A DNA stretch of 42,195 nt from Candidatus Heimdallarchaeota archaeon (GTDB lineage: Archaea; Asgardarchaeota; Heimdallarchaeia; JABLTI01), in contig JAGXNT010000033.1 in NCBI GenBank assembly GCA_019894765.1, positions 1 through 42,195 on the forward strand. Direction: 5' to 3'. The position numbers were made by a program, and so were the translations under genes. Shown here in pieces: positions 24,775-32,349 of this stretch; the first letter of the stretch is position 1; every line of letters starts with the position of its first letter. Under the pieces are notes generated by a model. It was not told where the DNA came from. It searched no databases and saw only the letters and a list, made by a program, of their open reading frames with translations.

Positions 24775-26910
24775 TTATCCTCCTAAAGTGAATAATAATA
24801 CTGCCAGTAGGACTATTGCTCCTAGTAGCATGTAAATGAAGTTCACTGAAAGTATCCCTGTGTGGGTCTTTCGGAAGACTTCACCCGACTTCATGGTTCC
24901 GTCAGCGATGACATAATTTGCTCTGTCAATCACTTTCAGGTCGAAGTATTCATAACTCAATTCTGCGAAGCGTTTGAATTTTCGTACGCACCAATAAATG
25001 GCTGTATTCATATACCATCTTTTTGCGAAGAAGGTAGTTATTCCGCTCATAAATTTGTTTTCTTGGACTTTCTTGGCATCCCATTTTCTACCAATGTAGA
25101 ACATGTATCCGAATAGGAAACCAACTCCTAATGCAATTACTGTTGCTAGGAAGGTCCATGATCCGAAAGTATGACTTAGGAAACCGCCATAATCGATTGC
25201 TGTTTGTTCTGCAGTAAATAGTGTTGCAGCCGTGAACCATGTATTTCTTGTGAGGAAATTCTCCACTAATGGTGAAAGGAAGCCCATCACAATGGTTCCG
25301 CCAGCTAAGATCCATAATGGTATCCACATTGATTTACTTGGTTTGTGTAAGTGGCCACCTTGTTCTTTCTCAGCATGTTTGACATTATCTGATTTATCAC
25401 CAAGGAATGCATATCCGAGCATTCTTAGTGTATAGAACAAAGTCATTGCAGCAACAATAGCAGCAACGATTAGGAAAACTAATCCCAATGCGTTGTGACC
25501 GACGTGCCACAATTCCCAACATGCACCAAAGACTGATTCTTTACTGAAGAATCCACCCAATATCGGAATACCAGCAAGTGATAAACCGCCAATTAGCATT
25601 GGCCAAAAGACTTTGGGCAGTTCTTTTCGTATGCCACCCATTTCATCCACGTATTTCGTATGCACAGCATGAATAACCGCTCCTGCTGACAGGAACAGCA
25701 ATCCTTTGAAGACTGCGTGAGATAACATATGGAATGATCCTGCAAAATAGCCTGTAAAGCCAGCAGTTGGTTCAACTAAACCACCAACACCCAAACCCAA
25801 GAACATATACCCGAGTTGTGAAATGGTGCTGAAAGCTAGAATCTTCTTCAGTTCCAGGTTTGCCATACCCATTGTCGCTGCCATGAAAGCAGTAAATGCT
25901 CCAACTGCAGCTACCACAATGAAGTAAATCTGTAATGAATCAATTTGTAATTCATGTAAGCCCATGTACCACATTGGGAATGTTCTGCCAACCATGAAGA
26001 CACCAGCTTTGACCATTGCTGCAGCATGAATAAGTGCTGAAACCGTGGTCGGTCCGGCCATAGCTTCTGGTAACCAGAATTGTAATGGGAATTGGGCTGA
26101 TTTACCTATTGGTCCACCAAAGATCAAGATTGCTGTTATGACAAGCAAATTCTTGCTTTGAAGGGTTGTCATCCAAGTAAGATCAGAGAGAAGTTCCATG
26201 TAGTTGAAAGTCCCTGCATTGAAGAATAATATCAAGATACCAGACAACATTGCAACATCACCAATTCTAGTAGTGATGAATGCTTTGAGACCAGCATGAG
26301 AGTTGTAATCACCCTCTGTTTCTTCTTTTACAGTTATTTCTCGTGGATCTTGTTTTTCCTTCTTGTTAAAGAAGTAACCAATCAAGGCAAATGAACAGAA
26401 ACCGACAATTTCCCAGCCAACGAATGTCTGGAAGAAATTGTTAGCCATCACTAGGAAGACCATTCCTCCAATGAATGTCTGCATCAAGAACCAATAGCGG
26501 TCTAGATGTTTGTCTCCTTTCATATAGCCAACACCGAAAATCATGATCATTGTTCCTACACCTGTAGCAAAACAAGCAATCATAACGTTCAGCGGATCAA
26601 CTAAAATACCGAATCCAACTTTATAATCTGTTGCAGTCCCAATCAAGTTTTCGAGTCCAAAGAACCAATCTGTTTGGAATAGTTCTACACCTGAATTTCC
26701 ACCGTAAATATCTACAACTAATAATATGCTGAAGAGAAATGCGATGAATGAGGTTGCTGTTGCCATCCAATTGCGGACGAAATACATTCCTTTCTTTGCT
26801 CCGCCATCTTTTAGCTTACCAGCAATGAACCCAATAACTGGAGTGATTAATGCTCCTGCGAAGGGGATAGCCCAGTTCATTATAGCAGCTGAAGGTAATA
26901 ATAGTGCCAT
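24775..26910 (-). CDS. nuoL: Antiporter-like membrane subunit L of hydrogenase/complex I-like complex
   Basis: 711 residues, longer than M and N as expected for L, with about sixteen membrane helices. Signatures: TFVGWEIVGFCSFALIG (helix 5 glutamate), GKSAQFPLQFWLPEAMAGPT (helix 7 lysine), VSALIHAAAMVKAGVF, and LSLAGIPILGGFFSKE. After helix 14 there is a long section with hydrophobic and amphipathic stretches (about residues 560-680), then a final membrane helix (about 690-708), which matches the lateral helix and its anchor in complex I. It is the distal ion-translocating subunit. GGAG precedes the ATG. The gene follows K by 14 bases. Confidence 0.95.
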   Translation of the reverse strand: MALLLPSAAIMNWAIPFAGALITPVIGFIAGKLKDGGAKKGMYFVRNWMATATSFIAFLFSILLVVDIYGGNSGVELFQTDWFFGLENLIGTATDYKVGFGILVDPLNVMIACFATGVGTMIMIFGVGYMKGDKHLDRYWFLMQTFIGGMVFLVMANNFFQTFVGWEIVGFCSFALIGYFFNKKEKQDPREITVKEETEGDYNSHAGLKAFITTRIGDVAMLSGILILFFNAGTFNYMELLSDLTWMTTLQSKNLLVITAILIFGGPIGKSAQFPLQFWLPEAMAGPTTVSALIHAAAMVKAGVFMVGRTFPMWYMGLHELQIDSLQIYFIVVAAVGAFTAFMAATMGMANLELKKILAFSTISQLGYMFLGLGVGGLVEPTAGFTGYFAGSFHMLSHAVFKGLLFLSAGAVIHAVHTKYVDEMGGIRKELPKVFWPMLIGGLSLAGIPILGGFFSKESVFGACWELWHVGHNALGLVFLIVAAIVAAMTLFYTLRMLGYAFLGDKSDNVKHAEKEQGGHLHKPSKSMWIPLWILAGGTIVMGFLSPLVENFLTRNTWFTAATLFTAEQTAIDYGGFLSHTFGSWTFLATVIALGVGFLFGYMFYIGRKWDAKKVQENKFMSGITTFFAKRWYMNTAIYWCVRKFKRFAELSYEYFDLKVIDRANYVIADGTMKSGEVFRKTHTGILSVNFIYMLLGAIVLLAVLLFTLGG

Positions 26911-26923
26911 AGTTTCTTGTCTC

Positions 26924-27253
26924 CTAATATTTCAATTGGTTAAGTCTGCGAGAATTCAACGTGGCATGAATCCGATAGGCTTGAATTATCAAGGCTAAGG
27001 CTACACCAGCTACACATCCACCAACACAAATGCTGAGAATGACCACAGCATGTGGTAATGAATCAACCATAACACCTGTAGAATAGATGTTGGAAAACGC
27101 GATAAAGTTCAAATGTCCTGCATCAAGCAGGAGCTCGATAGCGATTAAGAATTTAATCATATTCTGCTTTGTTGTTAATGCATAAATTCCAATGGCAAGT
27201 AATGCCACTGAGAATGCCAGAATAATGTATATATTATCGTTTGGAATTGCCAT
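26924..27253 (-). CDS. nuoK: Membrane subunit K of hydrogenase/complex I-like complex (NuoK/MrpC-like)
   Basis: 109 residues from the ATG at 27253, which has GGAGGAAGG just upstream; an in-frame extension to 27280 would run into the J2 gene. Three membrane helices. The first buried glutamate is kept (E40 in FLIAIELLLDA). The second glutamate of NuoK, in the AAAEAAIGLAL region, is absent here: the matching stretch reads VGGCVAGVALAL. The preceding DSLPHAVVILSI looks more like MrpC (DPLPQALVLTA). So the subunit has features between NuoK and MrpC. The start lies two bases after the J2 stop codon. Confidence 0.88.
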   Translation of the reverse strand: MAIPNDNIYIILAFSVALLAIGIYALTTKQNMIKFLIAIELLLDAGHLNFIAFSNIYSTGVMVDSLPHAVVILSICVGGCVAGVALALIIQAYRIHATLNSRRLNQLKY

Positions 27254-27254
27254 G

Positions 27255-27668
27255 TTATCCTTCCTCCTCAGCTTCGGCATCTTTCTCTTCTAAAATGAGG
27301 AATTTGTCTGTTTCACACATTTCAGTTCGAAATTCTGCGCATTGCGATTCTATGCCTTTAACTATTGTTGCTGCTGATTCTGAAGCAACAAATAACATGA
27401 TACCCATGATGATAATATCCACACCTCTTGCTTCCCAAAGTAGTTCTCCAACTGCTCTGCCAATAATTCTGAATCGAGTAGAATTTGTTGGCAAATCATT
27501 AAATGGATAATCTGCTCGGGAATCATCGTCTGTGTCATCAAGTCGTAAGCCGCTTGCGTTATCATTGCTATTAAAGCCTTTCAAACTATACATAAGCAAA
27601 GCATAAACTCCAAGAACGAGCACAACGGTTGAGAAAACAATTATCATATTTCTTGTTCTTCTATTCAT
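27255..27668 (-). CDS. nuoJ: Membrane subunit J2 (C-terminal half of NuoJ, split gene)
   Basis: 137 residues with one N-terminal helix (about 9-28), an Asp/Asn-rich loop, and a second helix (GVDIIIMGIMLFVASESAATIV). The RIIGRAVGELLWEARGVDIIIMGIMLFVA pattern matches the last part of NuoJ/MrpB-type subunits, where the LGxxL element leads into the final helix. The C-terminal tail is acidic (EEKDAEAEEEG). Its ATG overlaps the J1 stop codon (ATGA), so the two are translationally coupled. A split J is known for the F420H2 dehydrogenase (Fpo) operons of methanogens. Confidence 0.8.
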   Translation of the reverse strand: MNRRTRNMIIVFSTVVLVLGVYALLMYSLKGFNSNDNASGLRLDDTDDDSRADYPFNDLPTNSTRFRIIGRAVGELLWEARGVDIIIMGIMLFVASESAATIVKGIESQCAEFRTEMCETDKFLILEEKDAEAEEEG

Positions 27669-27979
27669 GAGGTGCTTTCCTCCTTAGAGTCTGTTGACTC
27701 GAATAATTTGTCTAGATCCTCGACTGGTTCACCAGTTTCGAAACGCTCAGTTAAAGCTACAGTGGAAATCAGCAAAACTGTGACGGCACCACCATAGATC
27801 ATTAGCTGAAAGAGAGCAACCCATGGAGCGTTTAGGATCCAGAAGACTCCTGCTAAGGCTATGCTTAAGACTGCAAGGGAGACTGCTGCGTAGATCAAAT
27901 CTCGCAACTCTATTGCAAGTACTGCGGCGATAACCACAACACAGAGTAAAATGATCAATATTATACTGTTTGCATCCAT
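27665..27979 (-). CDS. nuoJ: Membrane subunit J1 (N-terminal half of NuoJ, split gene)
   Basis: 104 residues from the ATG at 27979 (an in-frame GTG lies at 28006). Three membrane helices: ILIILLCVVVIAAVLAI, YAAVSLAVLSIALAGVFWIL, and FQLMIYGGAVTVLLISTVAL. The YAAVSL...GVFWILNAPWVALFQLMIYGGAVTVL pattern is the hallmark of NuoJ helices 2 and 3, including the flexible Gly-rich helix 3. The protein then ends with an acidic tail (ESTDSKEESTS), so helices 4 and 5 are in the next gene. AAAGGATG upstream of the ATG is the likely ribosome site. Confidence 0.88.
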   Translation of the reverse strand: MDANSIILIILLCVVVIAAVLAIELRDLIYAAVSLAVLSIALAGVFWILNAPWVALFQLMIYGGAVTVLLISTVALTERFETGEPVEDLDKLFESTDSKEESTS

Positions 27980-28019
27980 ATTTTTTGCACATCCTTTATG
28001 TGTCACTAGAGTGTCTCTC

Positions 28020-28448
28020 TTAGCTTTGTTCCTCCTTTGCTGCCGCTTCTTTAGCTGCTTTTGCAGTTGCGACTTGCTCTGAACTTTCCTTCGAATAAAT
28101 GATCATATTAGCTGGATCGAAGGCTGACAATTCGATGTAATCAGTCAGTACTAATGCATCATATCTGCAGGCGTCTTCACAGAGACCACAAAAGATACAT
28201 TCGCCAAGATTAATCACGGGTCTTCTTCCTGTTTTGGTAACTTCTGAGGGAACCATTTCTATCGCTAGCGATGGACAATCACGTTCACAAGCTCTGCAGC
28301 CTGTGCAGGCTACGAGATCTAAGTAATGTGCTCCACGAAGTCCGACTGCTGGCTTAATGCCAGGTTCGAACGGATAAATGATGGTTGCTTTCTTTCTACT
28401 GAAAGCGTTCCTTAATGCTTCCCAAATTATTACTGCTGGTCTTGTCAT
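28020..28448 (-). CDS. nuoI: Ferredoxin-type subunit I, two [4Fe-4S] clusters
   Basis: 142 residues. Two ferredoxin motifs: C48, C51, C54, C58 (CTGCRACERDCP) and C84, C87, C90, C94 (CIFCGLCEDAC). In the second, the proline that usually follows the last cysteine is Arg. Together they hold two [4Fe-4S] clusters that pass electrons to the small subunit. Arrangement and spacing match NuoI of complex I and the HycF/MbhN-type subunits of hydrogenases. Since NuoE, F and G are absent, a soluble ferredoxin probably gives or takes electrons here. A GGAGG-like site lies ahead of the ATG. Confidence 0.93.
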   Translation of the reverse strand: MTRPAVIIWEALRNAFSRKKATIIYPFEPGIKPAVGLRGAHYLDLVACTGCRACERDCPSLAIEMVPSEVTKTGRRPVINLGECIFCGLCEDACRYDALVLTDYIELSAFDPANMIIYSKESSEQVATAKAAKEAAAKEEQS

Positions 28449-28466
28449 GTGTCATTCAGTCCTCCT

Positions 28467-29576
28467 TCACGTCACGAACAGACCTTCCCATCTGTTCCAT
28501 AGGACCCCATCTAACCATGGAATCCAGAAGAGTGATACAATGATTAATCCAAGACTTACTGGGATTACCCATTTCCATGAAAATTCTAAGAATTGTTCAA
28601 TTCGTAGTCTAGCCATTAATGCTCTAACAATTGAAAGAGCAATAACGAGCAATGTTGTCTTTATTGCAAACATCAAAGCGTAATAACCAATTCGTATTGC
28701 AGCTACCCAAACTAATCCTGTTGGATTTGCTAAGGATGCTCCTGTAGCTAACCAATTAGAAAATGAGGGTATCCACATTTCAACTCCAACGGGACCACCA
28801 AGAAATAGTGCGGTTGCGATTCCAGCACCATAGACCATCTGCAAATCTGTAGAGAGTCGGAAGAATGCTAGTTTCTTACCGGAATATTCTACTTCCCATC
28901 CACCAACAATTTCTGTTTCAGCTGTTGGGATATCAAATGGACTGCGTTCTAATTCTGCTTGTGTTGATAACAAGAAGATCAATAAGAAACAGAACATTGG
29001 TAGGCTGAACATTACAGGTCTGTGGGCGTCGAGTTGCCAATTAACTATTCCTGCGATAGAAAATTCTGATGTTCGTAATGCTACTGCAAACATTGCTAGG
29101 AGAATTGGTATCTCATAGCTTAATAGCTGTGAGGCAGCACGCATTGTTCCAGGCATTGCCAATCTATTAGCAGAGAACCAACCGGCTAAGTAAATCAAAA
29201 CAGCTATGATAGTTGTTATAAATGCTAATAAAAGTATGTCACCTTCAAATGAGATTATTCCACGTGTTCCAACTATTGGCACGAATAAGAGTGCTAAAAG
29301 CGGAAGTGTGAGTGAGAGTACTGCGGTGAAACGCATTCCCCATCGATCTGCTGCTTCTGGTTCAATGTCTTCATTAGCCATTAGTTTCAAGAAATCTGCA
29401 AGTGGTTGCAAAATGCCTTTGAAACCGGTGTGTAAAGGACCGATTCTATCTTGCAGGGCTGCATAGAATTTTCTGTCAATCCATTCATCAAATAAAGCTA
29501 TAGATATACAGAATCCTATGCCTGGGAAGAAAATTATCCCCAATATTGTTAATAACCAAATAACCCATTCTTGCAT
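28467..29576 (-). CDS. nuoH: Membrane subunit H linking the catalytic arm to the membrane arm
   Basis: 369 residues from the ATG at 29576, whose first base overlaps the stop of the D gene (TAATG); an ATG at 29588 in the same frame is possible. About eight membrane helices. Family motifs: DEWIDRKFYAALQDRIGP (an ERKxxAxxQxRxGP variant with Asp for Glu), GFKGILQPLADFLKLMANEDIEP, and ERSPFDIPTAETEIVGGWEVEYSG, the conserved cytosolic loop rich in acidic residues. In complex I this subunit forms the quinone channel; in group 4 hydrogenases its homologue links the [NiFe] module to the ion pumps. Confidence 0.93.
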   Translation of the reverse strand: MQEWVIWLLTILGIIFFPGIGFCISIALFDEWIDRKFYAALQDRIGPLHTGFKGILQPLADFLKLMANEDIEPEAADRWGMRFTAVLSLTLPLLALLFVPIVGTRGIISFEGDILLLAFITTIIAVLIYLAGWFSANRLAMPGTMRAASQLLSYEIPILLAMFAVALRTSEFSIAGIVNWQLDAHRPVMFSLPMFCFLLIFLLSTQAELERSPFDIPTAETEIVGGWEVEYSGKKLAFFRLSTDLQMVYGAGIATALFLGGPVGVEMWIPSFSNWLATGASLANPTGLVWVAAIRIGYYALMFAIKTTLLVIALSIVRALMARLRIEQFLEFSWKWVIPVSLGLIIVSLFWIPWLDGVLWNRWEGLFVT

Positions 29577-30847
29577 TATTTCTTCCATCCTTTGTTGGTA
29601 TACCAGTTTTTGCGGTATTTTCTGAGTTGATCCATGTCCCATGTCCAAACTTTTGGTTTGCTTCGGTCATTGTTTACAACAGTTATACTCCTATCTTCAC
29701 AACTGAAGCAAGGATCGATTGATGCGAGTGAAATTACTGCGTCTGCTATATAGTCTCCTTTCAACATTTCTGAAACAGAAAGGATGTTTGCGAGTGTTGG
29801 TGTTGTGATTTTCAATCGGTATGGTTTGTTGGTATCATTTGACCAAAGATAATGAATCAATTCCCCTCTTGGTGGCTCAGTTCTGGAGAGAACTTGTGCT
29901 GTAGGTACCTTTCGTGGTGGTTTTGCAAAGATAGGTCCATCGGGTAGATTTGCTAGTAACCATTTGATGTATTTTACAGCTTCTACTGTCTCAAGTAATC
30001 TTACAACAACTCGAGAGAATACATCGTTGGTGTCATGAGTAATGACGTTGAAGATATCTCGTAATCCTGTACCATAAGCGGAATACGGATCGTCCCAGCG
30101 AACATCTACTTTCACATTAGAAGCACGAGCAGTTGGACCAACTGCGCACAGTTCTTTTGCTTTGCTTGGTAATAATATACCAATGCCTTGTGTTCGCATT
30201 CGGATTGTATCTTCTTTTAAGCAAATGTCAATATATCTTGATAACCGTTCCATTGTAAGATCCATGTATTTGTTCATTAGGTCGATTTGTCTTTGGTTGA
30301 GATCTCTTCGAGTTCCACCAATTTCGTTGATTCCGTAATTTACTCTGTTGCCTGAAATGTCTTCAAGAATGTCCATTGTTAATTCACGATCTCTCCATGA
30401 TAACATAAAGAGTGTATCAAAACCGATTTCATGAGCTGCAATACCTAACCAGAGAATGTGACTGTGAACTCTTTCTAATTCAAGCACGATTGTTCTGATG
30501 TATTGTGCTCTTTCTGGAACTTCAAAACCTTCCAATGCAAGAGCTGTTTCTGTTGCATTTGCTAATGAGACCGAATGGACATGGCTACAGATTCCACAAA
30601 CACGCTCAACTAGAGTGAGATTTGCAGAATAAGTTTTTGTTTCCGCGAGTTTTTCGATTCCTCGATGAACATAACCAATTCGTGGAGTTGCATTGACGAT
30701 GATTTCACCCTCTATCTCTAAGAGAAAATGAGTGGGTTCTTTCAATGCAGGATGTTGTGGTCCTAGGGGGATTTCCATAGTTTTGGGCATACATGAAGCG
30801 CATCCAGTTTCTGGAGCTGCGACTTTGACTGTCTTCTTTTCTGCCAA
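29576..30847 (-). CDS. nuoD: [NiFe]-hydrogenase large subunit, group 4 type (NuoD homologue with both CxxC pairs)
   Basis: 423 residues. The symbol marks homology only. The N-terminal motif ERVCGICSHVHS holds C84 and C87, and near the C-terminus DPCFSCEDR holds C380 and C383. These are the L1 and L2 motifs whose four cysteines bind the Ni-Fe centre; true complex I NuoD has lost them. After R386 comes a 37-residue tail starting SITVV, close to HycE (DPCYSCTDR then MTVVD), where a maturation protease cuts after Arg. The tail suggests the same processing. An extra CASC pair lies at 16-19. The TTG start has a strong GAGGTGAT site. Expected reaction: hydrogen evolution or uptake coupled to ion pumping. 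Confidence 0.92.
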   Translation of the reverse strand: MAEKKTVKVAAPETGCASCMPKTMEIPLGPQHPALKEPTHFLLEIEGEIIVNATPRIGYVHRGIEKLAETKTYSANLTLVERVCGICSHVHSVSLANATETALALEGFEVPERAQYIRTIVLELERVHSHILWLGIAAHEIGFDTLFMLSWRDRELTMDILEDISGNRVNYGINEIGGTRRDLNQRQIDLMNKYMDLTMERLSRYIDICLKEDTIRMRTQGIGILLPSKAKELCAVGPTARASNVKVDVRWDDPYSAYGTGLRDIFNVITHDTNDVFSRVVVRLLETVEAVKYIKWLLANLPDGPIFAKPPRKVPTAQVLSRTEPPRGELIHYLWSNDTNKPYRLKITTPTLANILSVSEMLKGDYIADAVISLASIDPCFSCEDRSITVVNNDRSKPKVWTWDMDQLRKYRKNWYTNKGWKK

Positions 30848-30856
30848 ACTATCACC

Positions 30857-31390
30857 TCATTCGTCAGCCTTAGCCTTACGGCTAGCTTTTTTGGCTGCTT
30901 CTTCCTTTTGTATTTCCAGCAGGAAGTCTTTTCGTAAAGGATAAACATTGTCTGGAAAGTCTTCTGGTAAGACAAGACGATCAAGTCCAGGATGACCTTC
31001 AAAAACGATTCCCATTAAGTCGTGTGTTTCACGCTCAAAGAATTGCGCTCCAGGAATGACCGAACTAACCGAAGTTAGAACTGGTTTATCATGATCAGCA
31101 CAATCCACACGAAGATTTATCGTAACAGCAGTCTCAGCACCATGAGGGGGTATAATGTCAAAATGATAAACACAAGCAATGATACCATCAGGTGTATCTA
31201 CACCGGAAATGGCAATCATATGCCAAGCATTCCATTTCTCCATAGCGAAAGCAAAAAGCTCTCTTTGGTCTGGGTCTGCTACTTTAATATGAATTCTTCT
31301 GGGGTTTTGAATCTCAGCCTCGAGAATCTTATCTCCAAATTTACTCTTCAGAGTGTCAATTACCTTTTGTTCTCTTTTCAGGTCACTCAT
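30857..31390 (-). CDS. nuoC: Subunit C (30 kDa subunit homologue) of the hydrogenase
   Basis: 177 residues. The family core is clear: SSVIPGAQFFERETHDLMGIVFEGHPGLDRLVLPEDFP followed by YPLRKDF, seen here at about residues 108-158. The N-terminal alpha/beta part precedes it, and a Lys/Ala-rich tail follows. In complex I this subunit packs against B and D; in HycE-type hydrogenases it is fused to the large subunit. The ATG overlaps the B stop codon (ATGA), showing translational coupling. It lies nine bases upstream of the D gene. Confidence 0.94.
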   Translation of the reverse strand: MSDLKREQKVIDTLKSKFGDKILEAEIQNPRRIHIKVADPDQRELFAFAMEKWNAWHMIAISGVDTPDGIIACVYHFDIIPPHGAETAVTINLRVDCADHDKPVLTSVSSVIPGAQFFERETHDLMGIVFEGHPGLDRLVLPEDFPDNVYPLRKDFLLEIQKEEAAKKASRKAKADE

Positions 31391-31893
31391 TTACCAAGCA
31401 CAGCCTCCATATCTTTCTTGTATTTTCCAATATCGATCGTCTTCGGATCGATAATCGGAGATTCCAAGCCTTGAAGCTTAGCTAATAATTGAGCGATGCC
31501 GAAAATTATCGCCTCGGGCTTAGGAGGACAACCAGGAATATAGACATCAACCGGAATAACGGTATCAATTCCTAAGCAAGGAATGTAAGAATGTCTAAAA
31601 ATCCCACCAGAACAAGCGCAGGCGCCAATGGCGACTACAAATTTGGGATCGGGTGTCTGCTCCCATAAAAGCTTAAGACGACTTTTCATTTGTTGGGTTG
31701 CGGGTCCTGTCACCACTAAGACATCTGCATGTCTCGGGCTACCTTGTATCAGAATGCCAAATCTCTCGACATCCCATCTTGGTGTTAATACATCAACGAC
31801 CTCGATGTCACATCCATTACAACCGCCTGTATTCACATGTATGATCCAGGGTGACTTCACTCGTGCCCAATTGACTATCTTTTTCAGAACCAT
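31387..31893 (-). CDS. nuoB: [NiFe]-hydrogenase small subunit, group 4 type (NuoB homologue)
   Basis: 168 residues. Cluster ligands: C25 and C28 in GGCNGCDIE, C92 in GAC, and C122 in PGCPPKPE. In complex I the first pair is two adjacent cysteines (CC); here it is CxxC with the GCDIE sequence, as in hydrogenase small subunits of the Ech/Mbh/Hyc group. This protein holds the [4Fe-4S] cluster next to the Ni-Fe site. Other family features are present, such as VVTGPATQQM and IGACACSGGIF. The symbol marks homology only. The gene follows A by seven bases. Confidence 0.92.
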   Translation of the reverse strand: MVLKKIVNWARVKSPWIIHVNTGGCNGCDIEVVDVLTPRWDVERFGILIQGSPRHADVLVVTGPATQQMKSRLKLLWEQTPDPKFVVAIGACACSGGIFRHSYIPCLGIDTVIPVDVYIPGCPPKPEAIIFGIAQLLAKLQGLESPIIDPKTIDIGKYKKDMEAVLGK

Positions 31894-31900
31894 GTTTTTT

Positions 31901-32245
31901 TCACCTTCTGAGTGATATCACTCCCAATAGTCCTATTCCTGCAAATATTGCTGCAATAGCACTAAACCCAGGAACCCATGGATCCTGAGTTATTACGACC
32001 ATAGCGGTTGCAATGACGAATGCTAGAATGTCAAAAATTGTGAAATAAATGGCAAAAATGAACATGTTGGGGTAAAATTGTTGTTGACCACCTGGAATGT
32101 CTTCTCCGCATGCGTAGCTTTTGAGCTTTTCTTTTGTAGGGTTATGTGGGGCCATCCGTTTTCCAAGGAAGTAGAGTAGTAGAACTGCGACTAGAACCAA
32201 CACTAATGCTATCCAAAGTATATTTTGTCCTATGTCAAACGCCAA
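31901..32245 (-). CDS. nuoA: Membrane subunit A (NuoA/ND3-like)
   Basis: 114 residues with three membrane helices. KSYACGEDIPGG matches the cysteine-bearing loop of NuoA/ND3, followed by FAIYFTIFDILAFVIATA. In NuoA this helix normally reads FDxE; here the glutamate place is Leu (FDIL). The presence of an A subunit is notable because most group 4 hydrogenases lack one. It is the first gene of the operon. The start is TTG at 32245; an AT-rich element (AATTAAAATTTTAAAG, around 32262-32277) may be its promoter, which would give a nearly leaderless mRNA. Confidence 0.9.
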   Translation of the reverse strand: MAFDIGQNILWIALVLVLVAVLLLYFLGKRMAPHNPTKEKLKSYACGEDIPGGQQQFYPNMFIFAIYFTIFDILAFVIATAMVVITQDPWVPGFSAIAAIFAGIGLLGVISLRR

Positions 32246-32349
32246 TATACATCGCCTTTAAAATTTTAATTGACTAGTCTTTCTCTAGATATTTGTGAGT
32301 GCATTAAAATCTTTCTGCTTATTTTACTTTTTCGTCAATAGTTTCTAAA

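Noticed and set aside
21707..32245. Plain reading of the operon as NADH:quinone oxidoreductase (complex I)
   Set aside because: NuoE, F and G are absent, and the B and D subunits carry hydrogenase-type cysteine motifs that true complex I lacks.
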